The notes below the pieces were generated by a model. The model ran no database searches, was not told the origin of the DNA, and worked only from the letters and a program-made list of their open reading frames with translations. Both the position numbers and the translations under genes were made by a program. From Oscillospiraceae bacterium (lineage in GTDB: Bacteria > Bacillota > Clostridia > Oscillospirales > Oscillospiraceae), in contig JAHHSJ010000030.1 of NCBI GenBank assembly GCA_020025295.1, positions 1-22,374 of the forward strand: a DNA stretch of 22,374 nt. Direction: 5' to 3'. Position 1 is the stretch's first letter, and the number at the start of each line of letters is the position of its first letter. This document shows positions 7,134-13,201 of the stretch, one piece after another.

Positions 7134-7628
7134 ATGAACATCGAAACCAATCGTTTGATGATACGGAATTTCTCTCAGGGTGATGCACAGGACCTCTATG
7201 AGATACTCGGCAATGAGGAAACGATGGAGTATTGTGAACCGGCATATACCTTTGAAAAAACGGAACAGTTTATGGAGAAGTTTTGCATCGAAAGAAACGG
7301 TGCGGTTGCAGCGGTTCATAAAGAAACGGGGAAAGTGATTGGATACATACTGTTTCACGAACTGGAAGATGGTATCTATGAAATTGGATGGTTTTTCAAC
7401 AAAGCCTATTGGCGGCAGGGCTATGCTTATGAATCCTGCAAAGCTGTGATTGACTATGCGTTTGGTGAATTGAAAGCACATAAGATTGTTGCGGAAACAA
7501 TTGATGCCGTAAAATCGGTTTCACTCATGAAGAAGCTGGGAATGGAAATCGAGGACATCCAACGAAGCCAAACAAGGGATAATCACGGAAATTGGGCTGA
7601 TTTGTATTGTTATGGATTACAGAAATAA
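7134..7628 (+). CDS. GNAT-family N-acetyltransferase
   Basis: This is a cytoplasmic acetyl-CoA-dependent acetyltransferase of the RimJ/RimL-like GNAT subgroup. The opening IETNRLMIRNFSQGDAQDL is the family's typical first strand. The acetyl-CoA pyrophosphate-binding loop is RQGYAYE at residues 94-100, preceded by EIGWFF. A second block, AHKIVAETIDAVKSVSLMKKLGM, covers the usual C-terminal motif. The ATG at 7134 gives a normal 164-residue protein. Longer in-frame starts at 7068 and 7080 fall on or before the promoter -10, so they cannot be used from that promoter. The ribosome binding site is poor. The AT-richer codon use differs from spoIVB and from the transketolase genes, which suggests acquisition. 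The substrate is unknown: ribosomal protein, antibiotic or small amine. Confidence 0.85.
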   Translation: MNIETNRLMIRNFSQGDAQDLYEILGNEETMEYCEPAYTFEKTEQFMEKFCIERNGAVAAVHKETGKVIGYILFHELEDGIYEIGWFFNKAYWRQGYAYESCKAVIDYAFGELKAHKIVAETIDAVKSVSLMKKLGMEIEDIQRSQTRDNHGNWADLYCYGLQK

Positions 7629-7825
7629 ATAACAGATGTAGATTGTTCAATATATTTGAAGTCATCCCGAATGGTCATCACTCGTGTCTGGCAGACCTCT
7701 TGCACACCGATTGCCGGAACATCTTGCCGCTGGATTTTCCAGCAGATTGATTCTGAGTGAACATTCCGTCTATGAGGATGTGTTGGCTTGAATGCAGCAA
7801 AATACAGACAAGAAAGGGTACAGAT

Positions 7826-8401
7826 TTGAATACTTATCACGAATACGAAGAAATAAGTGACCTCAAACGCAGTAACACAGGCGTATGCAATCAGGAATTT
7901 GTAGAATGCAGGTTTGAAAACTGCGAATTTGACACTTTGCATGTAAAAAACTGCAAATTTATTGACTGCACCTTCAGCGGATGCCGCGTAATCAACCCTG
8001 TGTTTGAGCATTGCGCGATGACAGGAAACGATTTCCTGTCATGCCAGCTTTTCGGGATCAACTGGGACAGTTTGTCCACTGGTTTTGTTGCTCCGGTTGA
8101 ACATTTCGAGGATTGCCAGCTCAAATACAACAATTTTGTGAATATGAATCTTCCAAAGTTCACATTCTCCGGGAATGACATTTTGGAGTCGCTGTTTGGT
8201 GACTGTGACCTTTCCCACAGCAGATTTTCCGCATGCCATCTGAAGAGAACCGAATTCTATCGCTGCGACTTAACCGGGGCCGATTTTGAATGTGCGGATG
8301 GTTATGTTGTGGATATATCAAATTGTGAGCTGAAAAACGCAGTCTTTTCCTTCCCGGAAGTTGTAAATCTGCTCCGTGGGCTTGATCTCATCATCAAGTG
8401 A
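7826..8401 (+). CDS. Qnr-like pentapeptide-repeat protein
   Basis: The protein is built of pentapeptide repeats that fold as a right-handed quadrilateral beta-helix. Repeats such as FVECRF, FENCEF, FIDCTF, FSGCRV, FEHCAM and FYRCDLTGADF run through most of its length, interrupted by a longer loop (GINWDSLSTGFVAPVEH). The C-terminal segment ending LLRGLDLIIK resembles the capping tail of Qnr and related gyrase-protecting proteins. A TTG start at 7826 is preferred because GAAAGGG lies 8 bases upstream, giving 191 residues. An in-frame GTG at 7757 would add 23 residues unlike the family and has no good site. No terminator or promoter is evident in the 197 bases after the acetyltransferase, so the two may share a transcript. 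Gyrase or topoisomerase protection is possible but unproven. Confidence 0.8.
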   Translation: MNTYHEYEEISDLKRSNTGVCNQEFVECRFENCEFDTLHVKNCKFIDCTFSGCRVINPVFEHCAMTGNDFLSCQLFGINWDSLSTGFVAPVEHFEDCQLKYNNFVNMNLPKFTFSGNDILESLFGDCDLSHSRFSACHLKRTEFYRCDLTGADFECADGYVVDISNCELKNAVFSFPEVVNLLRGLDLIIK

Positions 8402-8447
8402 CACCGTACATGAGGGCTGTAGTAGTTTTATCATATCAACCGGCGGC

Positions 8448-8491
8448 AAAGCAGAAAGTGGCAGAGGGAAACCTCTGCCGCTTTCTGCTTT
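8448..8491 (+). terminator. long intrinsic terminator after the pentapeptide gene (repeat copy 2)
   Basis: The 20-base arms (8448-8467 and 8472-8491) pair fully except for one G-T wobble, around a GAAA tetraloop. The CTTTCTGCTTT arm supplies the T-rich tail. Confidence 0.85.
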
Positions 8492-8509
8492 CGTATGGTA
8501 TAATTCCGT
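8457..8509 (+). repeat. terminator-promoter repeat, copy 2
   Basis: This is the second copy of the compound unit at 7033-7086. It differs by one missing loop base and scattered substitutions, while the stem and the TG-n-TATAAT block are kept. It joins the end of the pentapeptide gene to the ECF sigma factor transcript. Confidence 0.7.
8496..8504 (+). promoter_or_regulatory. extended -10 promoter of the ECF sigma operon (repeat copy 2)
   Basis: TGGTATAAT is a perfect extended -10, starting 4 bases after the terminator arm. Transcription would start near 8511, giving an unusually long leader of about 165 bases before the sigma factor. Confidence 0.6.
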
Positions 8510-8534
8510 TAAATCAAACTCGTAAAAAGAAAAC

Positions 8535-8603
8535 GCTGCCGTGAAGCCGCCCGCCCTAAGCGGGATGGCGGCTTCGCTTAAAATGCAAAAATATTTTGGC
8601 AGC
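8535..8603 (+). other. structured leader RNA upstream of the ECF sigma gene
   Basis: The outer arms GCTGCC (8535-8540) and GGCAGC (8598-8603) enclose an inner hairpin at 8543-8575. The inner hairpin pairs GAAGCCG with CGGCTTC and CCCGC with GCGGG, around CCTAA and with a four-base bulge. An AT-rich strand separates it from the outer 3' arm. The structure lies entirely inside the predicted 5' leader. I recognise no known riboswitch class. Confidence 0.5.
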
Positions 8604-8677
8604 AGCGAAACTTTCCGCCTAAAAATCGTACTTCATGTGTAGAAAGGCCTTTTAGAAACACATAAGGGGGTGAAGGT

Positions 8678-9232
8678 ATGGAGGATGCTGAGATCATCAA
8701 GCTGTACTTTGCAAGGGATGAGAAGGCAATTCAGGAAACCGAACATAAATATGGTCGGCTGTGCTTTCGCATTGCACACAATATACTGTACAATATTGAG
8801 GATTCTGAGGAGTGCGTAAACGACACCTATCTCGGCGCGTGGAATACAATCCCACCGAAAAATCCCAAGAATTTTATGGCATTTCTTTGTAAAATAACAC
8901 GCAATCTGTCGCTCAAGCGCATGGACTATCACATGGCACAGAAGCGAACTCCAGAGCTGCTTGCATCCTTTGACGAACTGGAAGCGGTGCTGCCTGACCG
9001 CCGGATCGAAGCCCGGGTTCGTGATGAGGAGATTGGAGCGGCAATCAGCCGATTTCTCAAAACAGAATCCGCGGACAGCAGGAATGTGTTTTTGAGAAAA
9101 TACTGGTTCTGCGATTCGATCCAAACAATTTCAAACACATACGGCTTTCGTGAAGAAAAAGTGAAATCCATGCTTTATCGTACCCGAAATCGTCTGAAAG
9201 ACTCTTTGGAGAAAGAAGGGATTGCATTATGA
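8678..9232 (+). CDS. ECF-type RNA polymerase sigma factor
   Basis: This is an extracytoplasmic-function sigma factor that would direct RNA polymerase to a small stress or surface regulon. Region 2 spans about residues 20-90, with the typical DSEECVNDTYLGAWNTI -10-recognition stretch and an FLCKITRNLSLKRMDY helix. Region 4 (about residues 130-180) carries the helix-turn-helix SIQTISNTYGFREEKVKSML ahead of a basic tail. At 184 residues the length is normal. AAGGGGGTGA at 8664-8673 positions the ATG. The stop overlaps the next gene's start (ATGA), so it is translationally coupled to a membrane protein that is probably its anti-sigma factor. An extended -10 promoter and a structured leader precede it. 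Confidence 0.93.
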   Translation: MEDAEIIKLYFARDEKAIQETEHKYGRLCFRIAHNILYNIEDSEECVNDTYLGAWNTIPPKNPKNFMAFLCKITRNLSLKRMDYHMAQKRTPELLASFDELEAVLPDRRIEARVRDEEIGAAISRFLKTESADSRNVFLRKYWFCDSIQTISNTYGFREEKVKSMLYRTRNRLKDSLEKEGIAL

Positions 9233-10359
9233 AAAAGCCGAGAATTGCAGATGCAATGGAATATATTGAGGAAGATTTGATTGCAGAGGCCGCAACATAC
9301 AAACCTCATAAGCATAAGGTGCCTGTCTGGACCAAGTGGATGGCGGCAGCTGCTTGCCTGTGCCTTTGTGTCATCGGTGCCATCAAGATTTGGAATCCCG
9401 GTATGGGCTGCTCTCAGCAGGTCCGGGACTTCCTCGAAGCGGATGGAACGCTGTATTTCAGCACTTGGGATGATGGCGTTTACTGTTGGAATCCGGATAT
9501 GAATGAGCCCCAAAAGCTGTCTGAAACCGGCAGAATTTCAAAAACAGAAGCCGGTTTCATGCTGTATTCGACGCAGGACACTACATTGTGGGAGGTCACC
9601 GGCAGCCAGCTGGAAGCGGTCGGGAAAGCGGATGTTGGGGATGCGCTGGAAGAGCCCGTGCTGATTGGAATTTACGACGGTTATGCTTATTGGGGCGGTG
9701 ACCGAAAGGACCTGCCCGAGTCTGCCCTTGGCAGTGCGATTCTCAGAACGCCGCTGTCCGGTGGACAGGCAGAAGAAGTCGCTGTGGTTTCGGACGGATT
9801 ATATTTGAACTACCATATGCGTGGAAATACCTTGTACTATTATCAGCATAAATTTGAAGCCCCAAAAGCGCAGATTTATGCACGCAATTTGCTCACCGGT
9901 CAGGAAACAGTTCTGGCAGCGCTTGCGTACGGAGACACCGAGGTTTATTTCCTGAAGGATGCTGTCGTAATCAGCGATCGGGAGGCGAACAGCCTTTACC
10001 GCATGGATTATACAGGCGGAACGCCTGTCCTGCTGACGGATGCGATTCCTCAAACCCCGGCGATGTCTGAGCGAGGGGGAAAGATTTACTATGAGACCTC
10101 GTTCGGAGAAAATGAGTCGACTGAGTTCTTGAGTGGCGATGGTTTTTACAGCGAAAATCTGGTTTCCGTCGACCTGCAATCCGGAGAGCTGACGATCATC
10201 ACGGATTTTGATTTAGGGAGTGACAAGGGCATCGCACGATATACCCTGACGGACTTGGCTATGACAGAAGGCGGATTCTATTTCGTTGACCCTGCCGCAG
10301 GTGTGTTCTATCATAACTTTGCAGACGGCACAGATGCGGAACTCGATTACAGTAAATAA
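9229..10359 (+). CDS. probable membrane-anchored anti-sigma factor with extracytoplasmic propeller-like domain
   Basis: The first 33 or so residues are cytoplasmic and helical (RIADAMEYIEEDLIAEAA), as in clostridial anti-sigma factors that pair with ECF sigmas. One transmembrane helix lies at about residues 35-53. The remaining 320 residues lie outside the membrane and consist of short repeated beta motifs such as GTLYFSTWDDGVYCW, DGYAYWGG, GNTLYYYQ and GKIYYETSF. These suggest a beta-propeller of the DUF5050 type that could sense a ligand or surface stress. No zinc-binding His-Cys-Cys motif of ZAS anti-sigmas is present. The four-base ATGA overlap with the sigma gene supports the anti-sigma role. 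Residues 280-376 remain propeller-like and end without a second membrane helix. The signal and the regulon are unknown. Confidence 0.75.
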   Translation: MKKPRIADAMEYIEEDLIAEAATYKPHKHKVPVWTKWMAAAACLCLCVIGAIKIWNPGMGCSQQVRDFLEADGTLYFSTWDDGVYCWNPDMNEPQKLSETGRISKTEAGFMLYSTQDTTLWEVTGSQLEAVGKADVGDALEEPVLIGIYDGYAYWGGDRKDLPESALGSAILRTPLSGGQAEEVAVVSDGLYLNYHMRGNTLYYYQHKFEAPKAQIYARNLLTGQETVLAALAYGDTEVYFLKDAVVISDREANSLYRMDYTGGTPVLLTDAIPQTPAMSERGGKIYYETSFGENESTEFLSGDGFYSENLVSVDLQSGELTIITDFDLGSDKGIARYTLTDLAMTEGGFYFVDPAAGVFYHNFADGTDAELDYSK

Positions 10360-10391
10360 GCGCCGGCGTTCGAGCGGCTGCGGTGTTTTTA
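10360..10391 (+). terminator. weak possible terminator after the sigma/anti-sigma operon
   Basis: GCGCCG (10360-10365) pairs with CGGC-T-GC (10375-10381) with one bulged T. The sequence GGTGTTTTTATT follows. The short bulged stem makes this uncertain, and read-through into the next gene is plausible. Confidence 0.3.
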
Positions 10392-10448
10392 TTGCCCTTG
10401 GAGAAGGGTGTGCATCATGACTACTTTATTGCGGAAGGATGAGAGATC

Positions 10449-11492
10449 ATGGCAAAAGCGTTTGTAGCGATGTTCACAGCAAAAGAGGTTTCCTACCTGC
10501 TGTTTCAGAAGAAAATCTGCCCGAAATGCGGCGGAAAAATGACCAAGCAGAAATGCTCTGAACTTGTGGACGGGGCAAGGTTTGATTCGGCGTCTGCCCC
10601 GCTTTACACGAAGCGGCGTGAGGTAAAACACTATTACTATCGCTTCCTCTGCGAGAAATGCGGCGGAGCAAAGGATGAATTGGAGCTTTCCGAGTGTGTG
10701 ATGGAGCAGCCGGCGGAAGACGGCGCTCCGATTCGACAGGTGAGCATGGAACAGGCGACGGAGTTTATCCATCTGCGGTACTCTGCCGCCAAGTGGATGG
10801 CGTTGGGTGTGCTGCTGTGTATTTTGAGCGCAGTCCCGGTGATTTTGCTGGGGGAGATGCAGGAGCTGGGGCGTGTGTCCATCAGCGAAAGCGCGGCGGC
10901 AGGACTTGGCTGTCTGCTGCTGATGATGCTGGTGGCCGCTGCCGTCGGTATGTTTATTCACTGCGGTTTGAAGCTGCAGCCCTACGAGTTTTTGGAGCAT
11001 GAGCCCGTCGAAACCGCCTATGGCGTGGACGGCATGGTGCGGGAGCGTCGGAAGGGCTATTCCTCCCGGTATACCCAGCTGCTGATCGCAGGAATTCTCC
11101 TGTGCGTGCTGTGTCCCACGCCGCTGTTTGGCACACTGGTCTGGTTTGGGGACGACAATGACTGGGCCATGTCCTTGGCGGTGGCAGGGCTGCTGGCTAT
11201 GGTGGCGGTCGGAGTTTATTGCATCGTCCGCACCTGTATGGTTTGGGGCGCATTTCAGCTTCTGCTGGAGGAAGGGGATTACACCCGGGAAAAGAAGCTG
11301 GAGAACCGCCGCAACCATGCCATTGCCGGCATCTACTGGGGCGTGACCACTGCGTTGTATCTGGGATACAGCTTCCTCACCGGACGGTGGGGGAGCAGCT
11401 GGATCATCTGGCCGGTGGCCGGCGTGGGCTATGGCGTGCTGGAATGTGTGCTGCGAATCGTCCGAACCCACAGAAAAGAGTCTGCAAACTAA
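10449..11492 (+). CDS. zinc-ribbon protein fused to a six-helix membrane module
   Basis: The N-terminal third has a zinc ribbon with Cys24-x2-Cys27 (CPKCGG) and Cys68-x2-Cys71 (CEKCGG). From about residue 95 onward the sequence (QVSMEQATEFIHLR, then ALGVLLCILSAVPVILL) matches, as I know the family, the membrane half of clostridial XRE-type regulators. Predicted helices lie near 115-134, 150-172, 211-232, 239-262, 292-312 and 318-336. Conserved pieces are EPVETAYGVDGMVRER and the end motif AGIYWGVTTALYLGYSFLTGRWG. Here the usual helix-turn-helix is absent and the zinc ribbon takes its place. GGAAGGA at 10433-10439 sets the start. It follows the sigma/anti-sigma pair by 89 bases and may belong to the same unit. 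Its function is unknown; a membrane sensor or regulator partner is an inference. Confidence 0.7.
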   Translation: MAKAFVAMFTAKEVSYLLFQKKICPKCGGKMTKQKCSELVDGARFDSASAPLYTKRREVKHYYYRFLCEKCGGAKDELELSECVMEQPAEDGAPIRQVSMEQATEFIHLRYSAAKWMALGVLLCILSAVPVILLGEMQELGRVSISESAAAGLGCLLLMMLVAAAVGMFIHCGLKLQPYEFLEHEPVETAYGVDGMVRERRKGYSSRYTQLLIAGILLCVLCPTPLFGTLVWFGDDNDWAMSLAVAGLLAMVAVGVYCIVRTCMVWGAFQLLLEEGDYTREKKLENRRNHAIAGIYWGVTTALYLGYSFLTGRWGSSWIIWPVAGVGYGVLECVLRIVRTHRKESAN

Positions 11493-11529
11493 AAAACACC
11501 CCCGGCCGAATGCTTCGGTCGGGGGTGTT
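11493..11529. terminator. intrinsic terminator between convergent genes
   Basis: The 16-base arms 11495-11510 and 11514-11529 pair with a single wobble around TGC. On the minus strand the arm ends in a run of T (11491-11496), so it is a canonical terminator for the ATC-hydrolase operon. On the plus strand the tail TTGTCC is weaker. Confidence 0.85.
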
Positions 11530-11549
11530 GTCCTTTGTGGAAAACCAGA

Positions 11550-12140
11550 TCACTTGCGGCGGAATCGGAAGTCGCAATGGGAACCGCCCTCTGCCAGTGT
11601 TGTGGTGCGGTCCAGATGCAGTCCCATGATCTCGGCGAAGAGAAAATCCAGCCGACAGAGGTAGCTCGCAAGCTCCGGGCAGCCCTCCGCCTGACACATT
11701 TTGCAGATGCCGCACTCCAGATAGTCGTAGCCCAGATCGAAGCACCCGTTGCCGGGAATGAGGTCTACCACCCAGTCGCTGGGATACTGCCGCCGGTGAG
11801 TCGACTCTGCCCATTTTTTCTGCTTTTGGATGCGTTTGGGGTCGAGGTAGTGGTCGGCATCCCCCATCACTATGCGGAACAGTCGGCTGCCCCGGAGACC
11901 GGACTCCATGGCGGCGCAGTTTTCTTCCGGGGTGCGGTGGTTTGTGCGGTTCATGGCGATGAACCAAGCCCCTAGATTGTAGGCGCTCAGCAGGCAATTT
12001 CCCTTTCCAATGTCCCCGGCACGGGCCATGATGCGATGATATTCCGCTCGGGTGGTACGGCGTTCCTTTCGGGAACTTGCTGAACCGGTGGCATGGGACA
12101 GAAATAAGCCCATGAGCTCTGTGGTCAGATTGTTTTTCAC
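11550..12140 (-). CDS. L-2-amino-thiazoline-4-carboxylic acid (ATC) hydrolase family protein
   Basis: This belongs to the ATC hydrolase family. The named member opens the thiazoline ring of ATC to give N-carbamoyl-cysteine in a Pseudomonas L-cysteine pathway. The family's C-terminal signature is clear: DYLECGICKMCQAEGCPELA, then YLCRLDFLFAEIMG, DRTTTLAEGG and CDFRF. At 196 residues it is full length. The start is GTG and overlaps the upstream methyltransferase stop by four bases (GTGA), so the two are translationally coupled. Firmicute members are often only distantly related to the characterised enzyme, so the true substrate may differ. Pairing with a methyltransferase suggests a small-molecule modification route. 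A strong terminator follows. Confidence 0.85.
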   Translation of the reverse strand: MKNNLTTELMGLFLSHATGSASSRKERRTTRAEYHRIMARAGDIGKGNCLLSAYNLGAWFIAMNRTNHRTPEENCAAMESGLRGSRLFRIVMGDADHYLDPKRIQKQKKWAESTHRRQYPSDWVVDLIPGNGCFDLGYDYLECGICKMCQAEGCPELASYLCRLDFLFAEIMGLHLDRTTTLAEGGSHCDFRFRRK

Positions 12141-12952
12141 TTGGGAGACGCTCCGTTCATGCGCAGGTGGAGCATTTTCACCATGCGGAACCGGTCGGAG
12201 GCCTTCATGGTGAACGCAGTGGAAAAGCGCAGACCTTTGGTGTCGGTGTGGGCATAGTAAGGCTCTTCCTTCAACAGGGTTGCGCCTACCTGACGGGCGA
12301 GTGCTTCTCCGTCATCCACATAGAAGTACATAGCCGTCTCTTCGTGCCCTACCTGCTTCATGTATTTTCCGATGCGCTTCATGCCGGAGGAATTCACCGT
12401 ATCAAAGACGAATTCCACCGCTCCATAGTGGTTGAGCATCCGCAGCAGACGGATCACCTTTTCCTGCTCAAAGTAGTAGAGCAGGCCGCTGGCAGTAATC
12501 AGAATGGGGGCGTCCGGGTGAGCGGAGCGGATCTGTTCCATCCAATCCCGGCTGAAGGCGTCGGACACGATGAAACTGTCCCGTTCCGGCAGCCCCAGCA
12601 GATGCTGGCGGTAGGCGATGACCGCTGGGAGATCCACCTCATACCACTGGCTGGAGCCGTTGTCGTTGCGGTAAAAGCTGGTTTCCAGCCCGCAGCCCAG
12701 TTCCACCACAATGCCCTCCGGATTCCGGTTCAGAAAGTCACCGATGTACCGATCCATGTTGGCGGAACGAATGGCTCCGGCCAGCAGCGTGTATTGGGTC
12801 TGTGTGTTCTGTCCTTTGATGGTTTTCGGGAGCCGTTTCTTCAATTCCAACGCTTTTTGATCGGTCAGGATGTGGGGAAAGGACTCACTGGCATAAATTC
12901 TGCCCAGTAAGGGGACAAAGAGCGTATCTTCTACCATACTGAACTCCGTCAT
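12137..12952 (-). CDS. leucine carboxyl methyltransferase (LCM)-family SAM methyltransferase
   Basis: This is a class I S-adenosylmethionine methyltransferase of the LCM type, a family that covers protein carboxyl and small-molecule O-methyltransferases. The SAM-binding motif ELGCGLETSFYR sits near residues 84-95, with WYEVDLPAVIAYR as the second motif and ILITASGLLYYF as the later strand. At 271 residues it is normal for bacterial members. The ATG at 12952 follows AAAGGAGA at 12960-12967 on the minus strand. A longer frame of 25 more residues lacks such a site. It is the first gene of a two-gene operon with the ATC-hydrolase homologue, driven by a clear promoter with a palindrome at its start point. 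The substrate is unknown. Confidence 0.85.
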   Translation of the reverse strand: MTEFSMVEDTLFVPLLGRIYASESFPHILTDQKALELKKRLPKTIKGQNTQTQYTLLAGAIRSANMDRYIGDFLNRNPEGIVVELGCGLETSFYRNDNGSSQWYEVDLPAVIAYRQHLLGLPERDSFIVSDAFSRDWMEQIRSAHPDAPILITASGLLYYFEQEKVIRLLRMLNHYGAVEFVFDTVNSSGMKRIGKYMKQVGHEETAMYFYVDDGEALARQVGATLLKEEPYYAHTDTKGLRFSTAFTMKASDRFRMVKMLHLRMNGASPK

Positions 12953-13034
12953 GATGATTCTCCTTTCATTCCCGATTGGAATGGTTTTATGCAGCAACCG
13001 TTTGGATGCGGCAGCTGGGCCGAGCAAACAAACG

Positions 13035-13050
13035 GTTAGTAATAACTAAC
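13035..13050. promoter_or_regulatory. palindromic operator at the methyltransferase start point
   Basis: GTTAGTAATAACTAAC has perfect six-base arms (GTTAGT and ACTAAC) around AATA. The expected transcription start from the adjoining -10 falls inside it, a typical repressor position. TetR- and MarR-type regulators use palindromes of this kind. The MarR gene of this window is one candidate, but its own promoter shows no obvious matching copy. Confidence 0.55.
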
Positions 13051-13053
13051 ACA

Positions 13054-13082
13054 ATTGTAGCACCTTTTCCCCGCTGCTTCAA
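13054..13082 (-). promoter_or_regulatory. promoter of the methyltransferase/ATC-hydrolase operon
   Basis: On the minus strand TTGAAG (13077-13082) is followed after exactly 17 bases by TACAAT (13054-13059). The leader to the start codon is about 95 bases. Confidence 0.65.
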
Positions 13083-13110
13083 TATCGAACGGGAAAGAAG
13101 AAATCAGTGG

Positions 13111-13156
13111 GGAAAAACAACCACCTCCCGAGAAAACGGTGGTTTCCGGGAGGTGG
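13111..13156 (-). terminator. terminator of the MarR-MATE operon
   Basis: The arms CCACCTCCCG (13121-13130) and CGGGAGGTGG (13147-13156) pair perfectly and enclose a shorter internal GAAAC/GTTTC stem. On the minus strand a TTGTTTTTCC tail follows. Confidence 0.75.
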
Positions 13157-13201
13157 TATGCGGAAGGATTCGATTGAAAACGGGAATCCTGCTCGGAGCG
13201 G

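Noticed and set aside
7610..8011. A minus-strand frame covering the gap between the acetyltransferase and pentapeptide genes
   Set aside because: It runs into both flanking genes, lacks a ribosome binding site and shows no motif. A decayed gene in 7629-7825 cannot be excluded but has no support.
10417..10467. A 16-codon frame overlapping the start of the zinc-ribbon gene
   Set aside because: It is too short to judge, with no recognisable leader-peptide pattern; the zinc-ribbon gene has its own ribosome binding site.
7063..11492. A mobile element carrying the accessory genes
   Set aside because: No transposase, integrase, terminal inverted repeats or target duplication was seen. Only base composition, codon use and the two compound repeats suggest acquisition.
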